Below the pieces are notes generated by a model, which saw nothing but the letters and a program-made list of their open reading frames with translations, ran no database searches and had not been told where the DNA came from. Shown piece after piece: positions 15,880-24,134 of a stretch of 64,000 nucleotides of DNA. The stretch spans positions 62,001-126,000 of the forward strand of contig CAXTAK010000002.1 in the NCBI GenBank assembly GCA_964242735.1. Direction: 5' to 3'. The translations under genes and the position numbers were made by a program. Positions within the stretch are counted from its first letter, which is position 1, and every line of letters begins with the position of its first letter. Source of the DNA: CADCUY01 sp964242735. Its GTDB lineage: Bacteria; Actinomycetota; Actinomycetes; Actinomycetales; Quadrisphaeraceae.

Positions 15880-17018
15880 CGGGTCGACCGTGCGGCGTCC
15901 CCGGCGCGCCCCCCCGCTGCACGGAGCACGAGGTCGGCGAGGCGCTCGTCGCCGTCGCGGTCCCCGACGGCCGCCGCGGCCGCCGCCATCGCCGCGAGGG
16001 AGGCGGTCGCGCGCAGCAGCGGCACGACGCGCGCCCGGACGGCGTCGGCGTCCAGCGCCGCGTCGTCGAGCAGGAGGCCCCCGCCGGCGGCCACCACGGG
16101 CTCGGCGTTCAGCCGCTGCTCGCCGTTGCCCACGGCCAGCGGCACGTACACCGCGGGCAGGCCGACGGCGGTCAGCTCCGCGACGGTGCCCGCGCCGGCC
16201 CGGCACAGCACGAGGTCTGCGGCGGCGTACGCCAGGTCCATGCGGTCGGTGTACTCCAGGGCGACGTACCCCTCCTGCGGGCCGACGCCGAGCGCACCCT
16301 TGCCGGAGCCCGTCAGGTGCAGCACCTGCGCACCCGCGCCGAGCAGGTCCGCGACCGCGCCGGCGACGGCCCGGTTGATCGTCACCGCCCCGAGGGAGCC
16401 GCCGGTCACCAGCAGCACCGGGCCCCGCCCGTGCAGCCCGAAGGCGGCGTGCGCGGCGGCGCGGTGCGCGGCGCGGTCGAGGGTGGCGACCGCGGTGCGC
16501 AACGGCATGCCGGTGCGCACCGCGGTCGTCCCCCCGCGCCCGTGCAGGGGCGTGCCCGCGGTGGTGACGGCCACGTGCCGGGTCAGCCGCGCGCCGAGGC
16601 GGTTCGCCAGGCCCGGGCGCGCGTTCTGCTCGTGGACGACGATCGGCACCCCCCGGCGGCGGGCCGCGAGGTACGCGGGGGTGGAGACGTACCCGCCGAA
16701 GCCCACGACCACGTCCGCGCCGCCCGGTCCCACGGCGTCCACCGCCTCCTCCGCGGCGGCGACCGCGGAGCGCAGACGCCCGGGCAGGCGCAGCAGGTCG
16801 GTGCTGGGGCGCCGCGGCAGCGGGGTGCGGGGCACCACGGCCAGGCGATGGCCGTGCGCGGGGACCAGGCGGTGCTCCAGGCCCTCGCGGGTGCCCAGCA
16901 CCAGCACCTCCGTCGCGGGGTCGCGGCGGCGCAGGCAGTCGGCGAGGGCCAGCAGCGGCGAGACGTGACCGGCGGTCCCGCCGCCCGCCAGGAGCACGGC
17001 GAGGGGGGCGGGGGTCAC
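15876..17018 (-). CDS. murG: MurG, lipid II synthase (GT28 glycosyltransferase)
   Basis: MurG transfers GlcNAc from UDP-GlcNAc to lipid I on the inner membrane face, giving lipid II. The 380-residue protein shows the glycine-rich N-terminal loop LLAGGGTAGHVSPLLALA, the acceptor-domain motif VVVGFGGYVSTPAYLAA with HEQNARPG, and the donor-domain motifs VTGGSLGAVTIN and LCRAGAGTVAELTAVGLPAVYVPL. The GTG overlaps the ftsW TGA by 4 nt. Its own stop overlaps murC by 4 nt. Confidence 0.96.
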   Translation of the reverse strand: MTPAPLAVLLAGGGTAGHVSPLLALADCLRRRDPATEVLVLGTREGLEHRLVPAHGHRLAVVPRTPLPRRPSTDLLRLPGRLRSAVAAAEEAVDAVGPGGADVVVGFGGYVSTPAYLAARRRGVPIVVHEQNARPGLANRLGARLTRHVAVTTAGTPLHGRGGTTAVRTGMPLRTAVATLDRAAHRAAAHAAFGLHGRGPVLLVTGGSLGAVTINRAVAGAVADLLGAGAQVLHLTGSGKGALGVGPQEGYVALEYTDRMDLAYAAADLVLCRAGAGTVAELTAVGLPAVYVPLAVGNGEQRLNAEPVVAAGGGLLLDDAALDADAVRARVVPLLRATASLAAMAAAAAAVGDRDGDERLADLVLRAAGGRAGDAARSTR

Positions 17019-18352
17019 GGGGCGCCGCTCCGCCCGCCCGGGCGGCGGTCGGGGCGCAGGTCGGGGCGAGCGCCGACGACCACCGCGAGCGAGCGGCGCA
17101 CCACCCCGGGGGAGGCGCGCAGCGACCGCTCGGCGCCGGGCAGGGAGCGCGTGCAGGCGAGCACCAGCCCCAGCGCGGCCATGGTCGCGAGCAGGGCGGA
17201 ACCGCCGGAGGAGATCAGCGGCAGCGGCACGCCGAGCACGGGCACCATGCCGGTGACCACGGCGATGTTCAGGGCGGCCTGGCCGAGGACCCACGCCATC
17301 ACCGAGCCGGCGAGGACCTTGACGAACAGGTCGCGGCTGGCGCGGACGACCCGCGCGCACGCCCACGCGACGGCCCCGAACAGGGCGAGCACGCTCAGCG
17401 CCCCGAGCAGGCCGAGCTCCTCGCCGACGATCGCGAAGATGAAGTCGTTGTGCGCCGCGGGCAGCCAGCTCCACTTCTCGCGGCTGGCGCCGAGACCCAC
17501 CCCGGTCAGCCCTCCCGACGCGAGGGCGTAGAGGCCGTGGACGGACTGCATGCCCGTGCCGAGGGAGTCGGTGTGCCCGTCGCCGAAGGAGGTGATGCGG
17601 GCGCGCCGGTTCGGGCTCGACAGGGCCAGGGCCAGGGCGGCCGCCGCGGCCGGGACGGCGAGGGCGAGCAGGTGGCGCACCCGGACGCCGGCGAGGAACA
17701 GCGCTGCGGCGACGACCATCGCCAGGACCATCGTGGTGCCGAGGTCACCACCGGCGAGCACCAGGGCGATGCCCGGTCCGACGCCGACGGCGACCGGGAC
17801 CACCGCGGCGCCGAAGCGGTGCAGGTGGCGGCGCTGGGCGGCGAGGACCGCGGCGCACCACAGCACCACCGCGATCTTGAGGAACTCCGAGGGCTGCACG
17901 CTCATCCCGCCGACGCGCAGCCAGTTGCGGTTGCCGCCCACCTCCACGCCGACGACCAGGACCAGGACCTGAGCCGCGGTGGTCACGAGGACGGCCACCA
18001 GGGGCAGGCGCAGCGGGGAGCGCCACCAGCTGATCGGCACCCGGGAGACCGCGGCCATCCCGGCGGCTCCGACGAGCGCGAAGACGGCCTGCCGCACCGC
18101 CAGGCCCGCGGACGAACCCGCCTCGTCGTAGGACTGCACGAACGAGCTGGAGAGCACCATCACGAGTCCGACCAGCACGAGCAGCCCGACGGCCCCCTGC
18201 AGCACCGCGTAGGTCGTGGCCGGGGTGTCCCAGCGGGCCGCGCGGGCCGGCAGCGGACCGCCGACCAGCCACCCGAGGCGGGCGTCGAGGTCACCGGCGA
18301 GCGTGCGCGTCCTCGTCCGCGGGGCGGGCACGGGCGGCGCGGTGGTCGCCAT
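17015..18352 (-). CDS. ftsW: FtsW, septal peptidoglycan glycosyltransferase (SEDS family)
   Basis: This SEDS-family polymerase works with the transpeptidase FtsI at the septum. The 445-residue protein has about ten membrane segments. Family motifs include GGNRNWLRVGGMSVQPSEFLK, LAGGDLGTTMVLA, SREKWSWLPAAHNDFIFAIVGEELG and the C-terminal PLPLISSGGSALLATM. The ATG at 18352 shares one base with the murD stop (TGATG). A basic C-terminal tail of about 40 residues follows the last helix. It lies between murD and murG, as usual in actinobacteria. Confidence 0.96.
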   Translation of the reverse strand: MATTAPPVPAPRTRTRTLAGDLDARLGWLVGGPLPARAARWDTPATTYAVLQGAVGLLVLVGLVMVLSSSFVQSYDEAGSSAGLAVRQAVFALVGAAGMAAVSRVPISWWRSPLRLPLVAVLVTTAAQVLVLVVGVEVGGNRNWLRVGGMSVQPSEFLKIAVVLWCAAVLAAQRRHLHRFGAAVVPVAVGVGPGIALVLAGGDLGTTMVLAMVVAAALFLAGVRVRHLLALAVPAAAAALALALSSPNRRARITSFGDGHTDSLGTGMQSVHGLYALASGGLTGVGLGASREKWSWLPAAHNDFIFAIVGEELGLLGALSVLALFGAVAWACARVVRASRDLFVKVLAGSVMAWVLGQAALNIAVVTGMVPVLGVPLPLISSGGSALLATMAALGLVLACTRSLPGAERSLRASPGVVRRSLAVVVGARPDLRPDRRPGGRSGAP

Positions 18353-19959
18353 CACCGCCTCCGGCCGTGGGCCGCGACGGCGGCGGCGAAGGCGGCGCCG
18401 CGCTGGGCGTAGGTCGCGAACTGGTCCATCGAGGCGCACGCGGGGGCCAGGAGCACGGTGTCACCGGGGCGGGCGGCGCGCGCCGCGGCGGCCACGGCGG
18501 CCACCATCACCGCGTCGCCGGGGGTGCGGGCACCACCGGCCGGGTCGGCGGCGCCGGGCGGGGTGGTCACCGGCCCAGTCTGTCCGTCCCCGACCCGATC
18601 CGCGCTGATCTCGATGACGGGCACCCCGGGGGCGCGGCGGGCCAGGGCCTCCCGCAGGGGCGCGCGGTCGAGGCCGATGAGCACGACGGCGCGCAGGACC
18701 CGCACGTGCTCGGCGACGAGGGCGTCGAAGCTGGCGCCCTTGGCGAGGCCGCCCGCCACCCACACCGCGCGTCCCTGCGCGGCGGAGATCCCCGCCAGCG
18801 CCGCGGCGGCCGCGTGGGGGTTGGTGGCCTTGGAGTCGTCCACCCAGCGCACCCCGCCGAGCGTGGCGACCACACCGCCGCGGTGCTCGCCGGGGCTCAC
18901 GCCGCGCAACCCCTCGCGCACCGCGCGCGCCGGCACGCCGTGGGCGCGCGCCAGGCCCGCGGCGGCGAGGGCGTTGGCCAGGGCGTGCGGGGTGGGGACG
19001 GCGTCGCCCTGTCCGGCGGCGACGTCGGCGGTGGTGGCCAGCTCCGCCGCCGAGGTGCGCCGCTCGGGCACGAAGGCTCGGTCGCACAGCACGTCGTCGA
19101 CGACGCCGACCATCGAGACCGCGGGGACCCCCCGGGTCAGGCCGACGGCGCGGGCGCCGTCCTGGACGTCGGCGTCCTCGACCATGCGGCGGGTGGTGGC
19201 CACGGGGTCGTCGGCGTCGTAGAGGCACGCGAGGCGGGTGCGCTGGTAGACGCGGGCCTTGTCGGCGGCGTAGGCCTCCATCGAGCCGTGCCAGTCCAGG
19301 TGGTCCTGCGCGACGTTCAGGCAGGCACTGGCCTCAGGGGCGAGGGTGAGCGCGGAGTGCAGCTGGAAGCTGGAGAGCTCCACGGCGAGGACGTCGTGGC
19401 CGAGGGGGTCCAGCACGGCTTCGACGAGGGGGTTGCCGATGTTGCCCGCGGCGGTGGTGCGCAGGCCGGCGGCGGCGAGGATGGCGGCCAGCATCCGCAC
19501 GGTCGTGGTCTTGCCGTTGGTGCCGGTCACGCACAGCCACGGCGCGGCGTCCGGCCCGCGCAGCCGCCACGCCAGCTCCACCTCGCCCCACACCGGCACC
19601 CCGCCCGCGGCCGCGCCGGTGAGGACGGGGCCGGTGGGGCGCCACCCCGGGGAGGTGACCACCAGGTCGGGGCGCCCGCCGTCGACGTCGGGCAGGACGG
19701 CGACGGCGTCGGGGCCGCGCAGCACGGCCCCACCGAGCACCTCCAGCAGTCCGGCGCGGTCGTCGACGACCTCGGAGGATCCCGCGGGGGAGGCGTCCAC
19801 GGCGACCACGCGGGCGCCGCGCTCGGCCAGCGCCAGCGCGGCCGCGGTGCCGCTGAGCCCGAGCCCGGCGACGACCACGCGGCGCCCGTCCCAGTCCACG
19901 GGGCCCACCGCCGGGGGCTCCGGCCGTTCCGCAGGAGGCGCGGCCTCAGACGACGTCAC
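18352..19959 (-). CDS. murD: UDP-N-acetylmuramoyl-L-alanine--D-glutamate ligase MurD
   Basis: MurD adds D-Glu to UDP-MurNAc-L-Ala. The N-terminal domain has VVVAGLGLSGTAAALALAERGARV, the ATP loop is VTGTNGKTTTVRML, and the central motif NVAQDHLDWHGSMEAYAADKARV is clear. C-terminal DDSKATNPHAAAAAL carries the substrate-binding region. At 535 residues it is longer than most MurD proteins (about 450-490). The extra length comes from an N-terminal extension and insertions near residues 245-310 and 450-495. The start overlaps the mraY end by 14 nt. Confidence 0.95.
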   Translation of the reverse strand: MTSSEAAPPAERPEPPAVGPVDWDGRRVVVAGLGLSGTAAALALAERGARVVAVDASPAGSSEVVDDRAGLLEVLGGAVLRGPDAVAVLPDVDGGRPDLVVTSPGWRPTGPVLTGAAAGGVPVWGEVELAWRLRGPDAAPWLCVTGTNGKTTTVRMLAAILAAAGLRTTAAGNIGNPLVEAVLDPLGHDVLAVELSSFQLHSALTLAPEASACLNVAQDHLDWHGSMEAYAADKARVYQRTRLACLYDADDPVATTRRMVEDADVQDGARAVGLTRGVPAVSMVGVVDDVLCDRAFVPERRTSAAELATTADVAAGQGDAVPTPHALANALAAAGLARAHGVPARAVREGLRGVSPGEHRGGVVATLGGVRWVDDSKATNPHAAAAALAGISAAQGRAVWVAGGLAKGASFDALVAEHVRVLRAVVLIGLDRAPLREALARRAPGVPVIEISADRVGDGQTGPVTTPPGAADPAGGARTPGDAVMVAAVAAAARAARPGDTVLLAPACASMDQFATYAQRGAAFAAAVAAHGRRR

Positions 19960-21031
19960 TGCCCACCACCCACTCCGCGTAGAAGATGCCGAGGCCGGCG
20001 GCGACGAAGAGGATGGCGACGATCACGAAGCGCGTCACGATGGTCACCTCCGCCCAGCCGAGCAGCTCGAAGTGGTGCTGCAGGGGCGCCATGCGGAACA
20101 CCCGCCTGCCGGTGAGCTTGAAGGAGCCCACCTGGATTACCACCGACAGGGTGATGATGACGAAGAGCCCGCCGAGCACCACGAGCAGCAGCTGGGTGCG
20201 GGAGGCGATCGCCAGCCCGGCCAGCGCGCCGCCGAGGGCGAGGGAGCCGGTGTCGCCCATGAAGATCTTCGCGGGGGCGGCGTTCCACCACAGGAAGCCG
20301 ATGCACGCGCCCAGCAGGGCGGCGGCGATCACGGCCAGGTCGAGGGGGTCGCGGGTCTCGTAGCAGCGCGCTGTGGGGAGCCGCTCGCAGCTCTGGTTGT
20401 TCTGCCAGATGCCGATCAGCACGTACGCGCCGGCCACCGCCGCGGTCGCGCTGCTCGCCAGGCCGTCGAGGCCGTCGGTGAGGTTCACCCCGTTGCTGGT
20501 GCCCGCGACGATGAGCAGGGTCCACAGCACGAACGCCGCCGCGCCCACCACGGTGCCGGCGACGGCGAAGTCGACCACGGTGTCGCGGGTGAAGGAGACG
20601 GCCGTGGAGGCGGGCTCCTGCCCCGCGTCGGGGAACTGCAGGGCGAGGACGGCGAAGGCGAGCCCGATGGCGGTCTGGCCGGCCAGCTTGGGGCCCGAGC
20701 GCAGCCCGAGGCTGCGCTGCTTGGAGATCTTCAGGAAGTCGTCGGCGAAGCCCACCACCCCCAGGCCCACCATCAGGCCGAGGACGAGCACCCCCGAGAC
20801 CGTGGGCGGGCTCAGCGTCAGGAGGTGCGCCGCGGCGTACCCCAGCACGGTGGCGGCGATCATCACCGCCCCGCCCATGGTGGGGGTGCCCCGCTTGGTG
20901 TGGTGGCTGGTGGGGCCGTCGTCGCGGATGAACTGCCCGTAGCCGCGCCGGACGAGCAGGCGGATGAGCAGCGGGGTCCCGAGCAGGGCGACCACCAGGG
21001 CGAGGCCGCCGGAGAGCAGCACCGCCCTCAC
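19946..21031 (-). CDS. mraY: MraY, phospho-MurNAc-pentapeptide transferase
   Basis: MraY transfers phospho-MurNAc-pentapeptide to undecaprenyl phosphate, making lipid I. The 361-residue, ten-helix protein has PTMGGAVMI near the N-terminus. The Asp-rich motif GFADDFLKI is present, as are NLTDGLDGLA and FMGDTGSLALGG. The His motif is MAPLQHHFEL near the C-terminus. The GTG start overlaps the murF stop by 4 nt. It sits between murF and murD in the usual dcw order. Confidence 0.97.
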   Translation of the reverse strand: MRAVLLSGGLALVVALLGTPLLIRLLVRRGYGQFIRDDGPTSHHTKRGTPTMGGAVMIAATVLGYAAAHLLTLSPPTVSGVLVLGLMVGLGVVGFADDFLKISKQRSLGLRSGPKLAGQTAIGLAFAVLALQFPDAGQEPASTAVSFTRDTVVDFAVAGTVVGAAAFVLWTLLIVAGTSNGVNLTDGLDGLASSATAAVAGAYVLIGIWQNNQSCERLPTARCYETRDPLDLAVIAAALLGACIGFLWWNAAPAKIFMGDTGSLALGGALAGLAIASRTQLLLVVLGGLFVIITLSVVIQVGSFKLTGRRVFRMAPLQHHFELLGWAEVTIVTRFVIVAILFVAAGLGIFYAEWVVGSDVV

Positions 21032-22500
21032 GCCGCACCTCCCGCGGCCGGGTCCGCGGCCAGCGCATCCCCGAGGCGGTGCAGGCCGACGGCGTTCGAC
21101 CCCTTCACCAGCACCACGTCACCGGGGGCGAGCTCGGCGCGCAGCAGGGCCAGGGCGGCGTCGGCGTCGGGCACCCACACCGACTCCTCGCCCCAGGAGC
21201 CCTCCATCACCGCGCCCAGGTGCAGGGGGCGGGCGGCGGCGCCGACGGCGACGAGCCGGGAGATGTCGAGGCGGACGGCGTAGCGCCCCACCGCGTCGTG
21301 CTCGCGCTGGCTGGTGTCGCCGAGCTCGAGCATCTCCCCCAGCACCGCCCAGGTGCGGCGCTGCTTGGCCGGGCCCCGCAGGGCGGTCAGGGCGCGCAGC
21401 GCGGCCCGCACCGACTCGGGGTTGGCGTTGTACGCGTCGTCGACCACCGTGACCCCGTCGGGGCGGTCGGTGACCTCCATGCGGTGGCGGGCGGGGCGGG
21501 CCGCGCCCAGCCCCTCCGCGACGGTGGGCGCGGCGACCCCGAGGGCGTGCGCCGCGGCCGCGGCGGCGAGGGCGTTCTCGACGTGGTGCTCACCGTGCAG
21601 GCGCAGGACAACCGCCACGGGGTCCGCGCCGGGCAGGTGCAGAGCGAACGAGGCGCGCCCCGCGGCGTCGAGGGTCACGTCGTCGGCCCGCACGTGGTCG
21701 GGCGGGCCCGCCTCGCGGCCGAAGGTCAGCACGCGCGCGCGCGTGCGGGCGGCCATGTCGGCGACCGCGAGGTCGTCGGCGTTCAGGACGGCCACGCCAC
21801 CATCACCAGCTGGCGGCAGCGCCTCGACGAGCTCGCCCTTGGCGCGGGCGATCCCCTCGGGTCCCCCGAACTCGCCGACGTGGGCGCTGCCCACGTTGAG
21901 CACCACCCCGACGCCGGGGGAGGCGACAGCGCACAGCGCAGCGATGTGGCCCTGCCCGCGGGCGCCCATCTCGAGCACCAGGTACCGCGTGCCGGCGCCG
22001 ACGCGCAGGGCCGTCAGCGGCACGCCCAGCTCGTTGTTGTACGAGCCGGGCGCGGCGACGAGCTCCCCGCCGGCCGCAGCGGTCAGGACGGCGGCCAGCA
22101 GGTCCTTGGTGGTGGTCTTGCCGGAGCTGCCGGTCACCGCGACGACGTCGAGGGGTGCCGCGAGGGCGCGGCGCCGCTCGAGGGCGGCGCGGGCGAGCAG
22201 GCCCAGCGCCGCCGTGGTGGTGGTGCCGGGCGGGAGCAGCACGGCAGGGGCGGGCACCTCGCGCTGGGCGAGGACGGCGACCGCACCGGCGGTGACGGCG
22301 GCCGCGGCGTGGTCGTGCCCGTCGGAGCGCTCACCCGGGATGGCCGCGAACAGCGTGCCGGCTCGCGCAGCGGTCCCGGCGGGTGCGGCCAGCTCCCGGG
22401 AGTCGGTGGTGATCGCGTCGACCCGCTGGGCGGGGTCGGCGCCGCCGGTGGGGCGCCCGCCGGTGGCCGCGGCGACCTCGGCCAGCGTCAGGGGGATCAC
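21028..22500 (-). CDS. murF: MurF, UDP-MurNAc-tripeptide--D-Ala-D-Ala ligase
   Basis: MurF adds the D-Ala-D-Ala dipeptide, completing the cytoplasmic precursor. The 490-residue protein has the ATP loop VTGSSGKTTTKDLLAAVL near residue 122. Next come PGSYNNELGVPLT, LEMGARGQGHIA, VNVGSAHVGEFGG and the C-terminal VVDDAYNANPESVRAAL. The GTG start overlaps the murE TGA by 4 nt, and its own stop overlaps mraY by 4 nt. Confidence 0.96.
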   Translation of the reverse strand: MIPLTLAEVAAATGGRPTGGADPAQRVDAITTDSRELAAPAGTAARAGTLFAAIPGERSDGHDHAAAAVTAGAVAVLAQREVPAPAVLLPPGTTTTAALGLLARAALERRRALAAPLDVVAVTGSSGKTTTKDLLAAVLTAAAGGELVAAPGSYNNELGVPLTALRVGAGTRYLVLEMGARGQGHIAALCAVASPGVGVVLNVGSAHVGEFGGPEGIARAKGELVEALPPAGDGGVAVLNADDLAVADMAARTRARVLTFGREAGPPDHVRADDVTLDAAGRASFALHLPGADPVAVVLRLHGEHHVENALAAAAAAHALGVAAPTVAEGLGAARPARHRMEVTDRPDGVTVVDDAYNANPESVRAALRALTALRGPAKQRRTWAVLGEMLELGDTSQREHDAVGRYAVRLDISRLVAVGAAARPLHLGAVMEGSWGEESVWVPDADAALALLRAELAPGDVVLVKGSNAVGLHRLGDALAADPAAGGAA

Positions 22501-24134
22501 GGCCGCGTCCCCGGGGTCCCCGCAGGCCCCGCGGTGACGTCGACCGGGACGCCGGCGAGCGCGTCGGCGAGCACCTCGCGGTCGTCGAAGGGCAGCACCG
22601 CGCCGGCGACCTCCTGGCCCCGCTCGTGGCCCTTGCCGGCGAGCAGCACGGTGCTGCCGGGCACGGCGGCGGCGGCGGCGACCGCGGCGAGCACAGCGGC
22701 GCGGCGGTCGGCGACCTCCACGACGCGGCTGCGGGGGGGCTGGCCCGCGGCGGCCGGGGTCCCGGCGATCACGGCCGCGCGGATGGCCGCCGGGTCCTCG
22801 CTGCGCGGGTTGTCGTCGGTGATGACCACCACGTCGGCGCCCGCCGCGGCCGCGGCCCCCATGGCGGGGCGCTTGGCCCGGTCGCGGTCACCCCCGGCGC
22901 CGAGCACGACCACGAGCCGCCCCGCGGTGGTGGGCCGCAGTGCCGCGAGCGCCGCGGTCACCGCGTCGGGGGTGTGCGCGTAGTCCACGACGCCGCGCGG
23001 GGCGCCGCCCGCTCCGAGCGCGACGACCTCCATGCGGCCCGGGGGCCCGGAGGCGGTGGCCAGCCCGGCCGCCGCGGCGGCGGGGTCGAGCCCCAGGGTC
23101 ACGAGCACCACGTGGGCCAGCGCGGTGTTGGTGGTGTTGAAACCTCCCGGCAGGGGGCTGAGCAGCTCCTGCACCCCGCGGGGCCCGACGAGGGCGAAGG
23201 CGGCGCCGGACCGCCCGTCGTCGCGCACCCGCTCCGAGCCGGGCACCAGGCACCAGTCGGCCGGCACCCCGGGGGCGGTGGCGACCGTGGTCACCGGCAG
23301 CCCCGCCGCGGCGGCGGTGACCGCGAGGCGCTGCCCCCACGCGTCGTCCACCACGACCACCCCGCGGCGCGCTCGCTGCGGGGTGAACAGCGCCGCCTTG
23401 GCCGCGAAGTACGAGTCCATGTCGCCGTGGAGGTCCAGGTGGTCGTGGCTGAGCTGGGTGAAGGCGACGACGTCGAAGACCAGGGCGTCGACCCGGTGCA
23501 GGACCACCGCGTGGCTGGAGACCTCCATCGCGCAGTCCCCCACGCCCTCCTCGACCATGAGGGCGAGCAGGGCGTGCAGGTCGGGGGCCTCGGGGGTGGT
23601 GCGCGCCGCGGGCAGGTCGCGCCCGGCGATCCTCGTGCCGGTGGTCCCGATCAGCCCTGTCCGGCGGCCCGCGGCGCTCAGCGCGCCCTCCAGCAGGGTG
23701 GTCGTGGTGGTCTTGCCGTTGGTGCCCGTGACGCCGACCAGGCGCAGGTGCTGCGCGGGGTCGCCGTAGACCCAGGCGCTGACCCCTCCGAGGACCGCCC
23801 GGGGGTCGGGGACGACGAGCGCGGGCAGCCCCGCAGCCGCCGCGCCGTCGGCCCCGGCGGGGTCGGTGAGCACCGCCGGGGCCCCGGCGGTGGCGGCGTC
23901 GCGGCAGTAGCGGGCGCCGTGGGTGAACGCGCCGGGCAGGGCGGCGTACAGGTCGCCGCGGCGCACGCGGCGGGAGTCCAGGCACACGCCGGTGAGTGCG
24001 CGCGCCCCGCTGCCGGAGGGCACCACGGGCGCACCGAGGCGCTGTGCGAGGTCGTCGAGGGTCCGACCCGGCGCCGGCGGGCGAGGTGGAACGCTCGCTC
24101 CGGGCACTCGGGCGAGGCTAGCGGTCTCCCTCAC
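22497..24134 (-). CDS. murE: MurE, UDP-MurNAc-dipeptide--meso-diaminopimelate ligase
   Basis: MurE adds the third stem residue. The 545-residue protein has the ATP loop GTNGKTT at 137-143, AMEVSSHA, FTQLSHDHLDLHGDM and PPGRMEVV. The C-terminal DNPRSEDP motif is diagnostic of enzymes that select meso-diaminopimelate rather than L-Lys, so the organism has DAP-type peptidoglycan. The GTG at 24134 overlaps the ftsI stop by 4 nt; a much longer open frame upstream is only the ftsI antiphase. A Pro-rich N-terminal tail of about 25 residues precedes the first domain. Confidence 0.95.
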   Translation of the reverse strand: MRETASLARVPGASVPPRPPAPGRTLDDLAQRLGAPVVPSGSGARALTGVCLDSRRVRRGDLYAALPGAFTHGARYCRDAATAGAPAVLTDPAGADGAAAAGLPALVVPDPRAVLGGVSAWVYGDPAQHLRLVGVTGTNGKTTTTTLLEGALSAAGRRTGLIGTTGTRIAGRDLPAARTTPEAPDLHALLALMVEEGVGDCAMEVSSHAVVLHRVDALVFDVVAFTQLSHDHLDLHGDMDSYFAAKAALFTPQRARRGVVVVDDAWGQRLAVTAAAAGLPVTTVATAPGVPADWCLVPGSERVRDDGRSGAAFALVGPRGVQELLSPLPGGFNTTNTALAHVVLVTLGLDPAAAAAGLATASGPPGRMEVVALGAGGAPRGVVDYAHTPDAVTAALAALRPTTAGRLVVVLGAGGDRDRAKRPAMGAAAAAGADVVVITDDNPRSEDPAAIRAAVIAGTPAAAGQPPRSRVVEVADRRAAVLAAVAAAAAVPGSTVLLAGKGHERGQEVAGAVLPFDDREVLADALAGVPVDVTAGPAGTPGTRP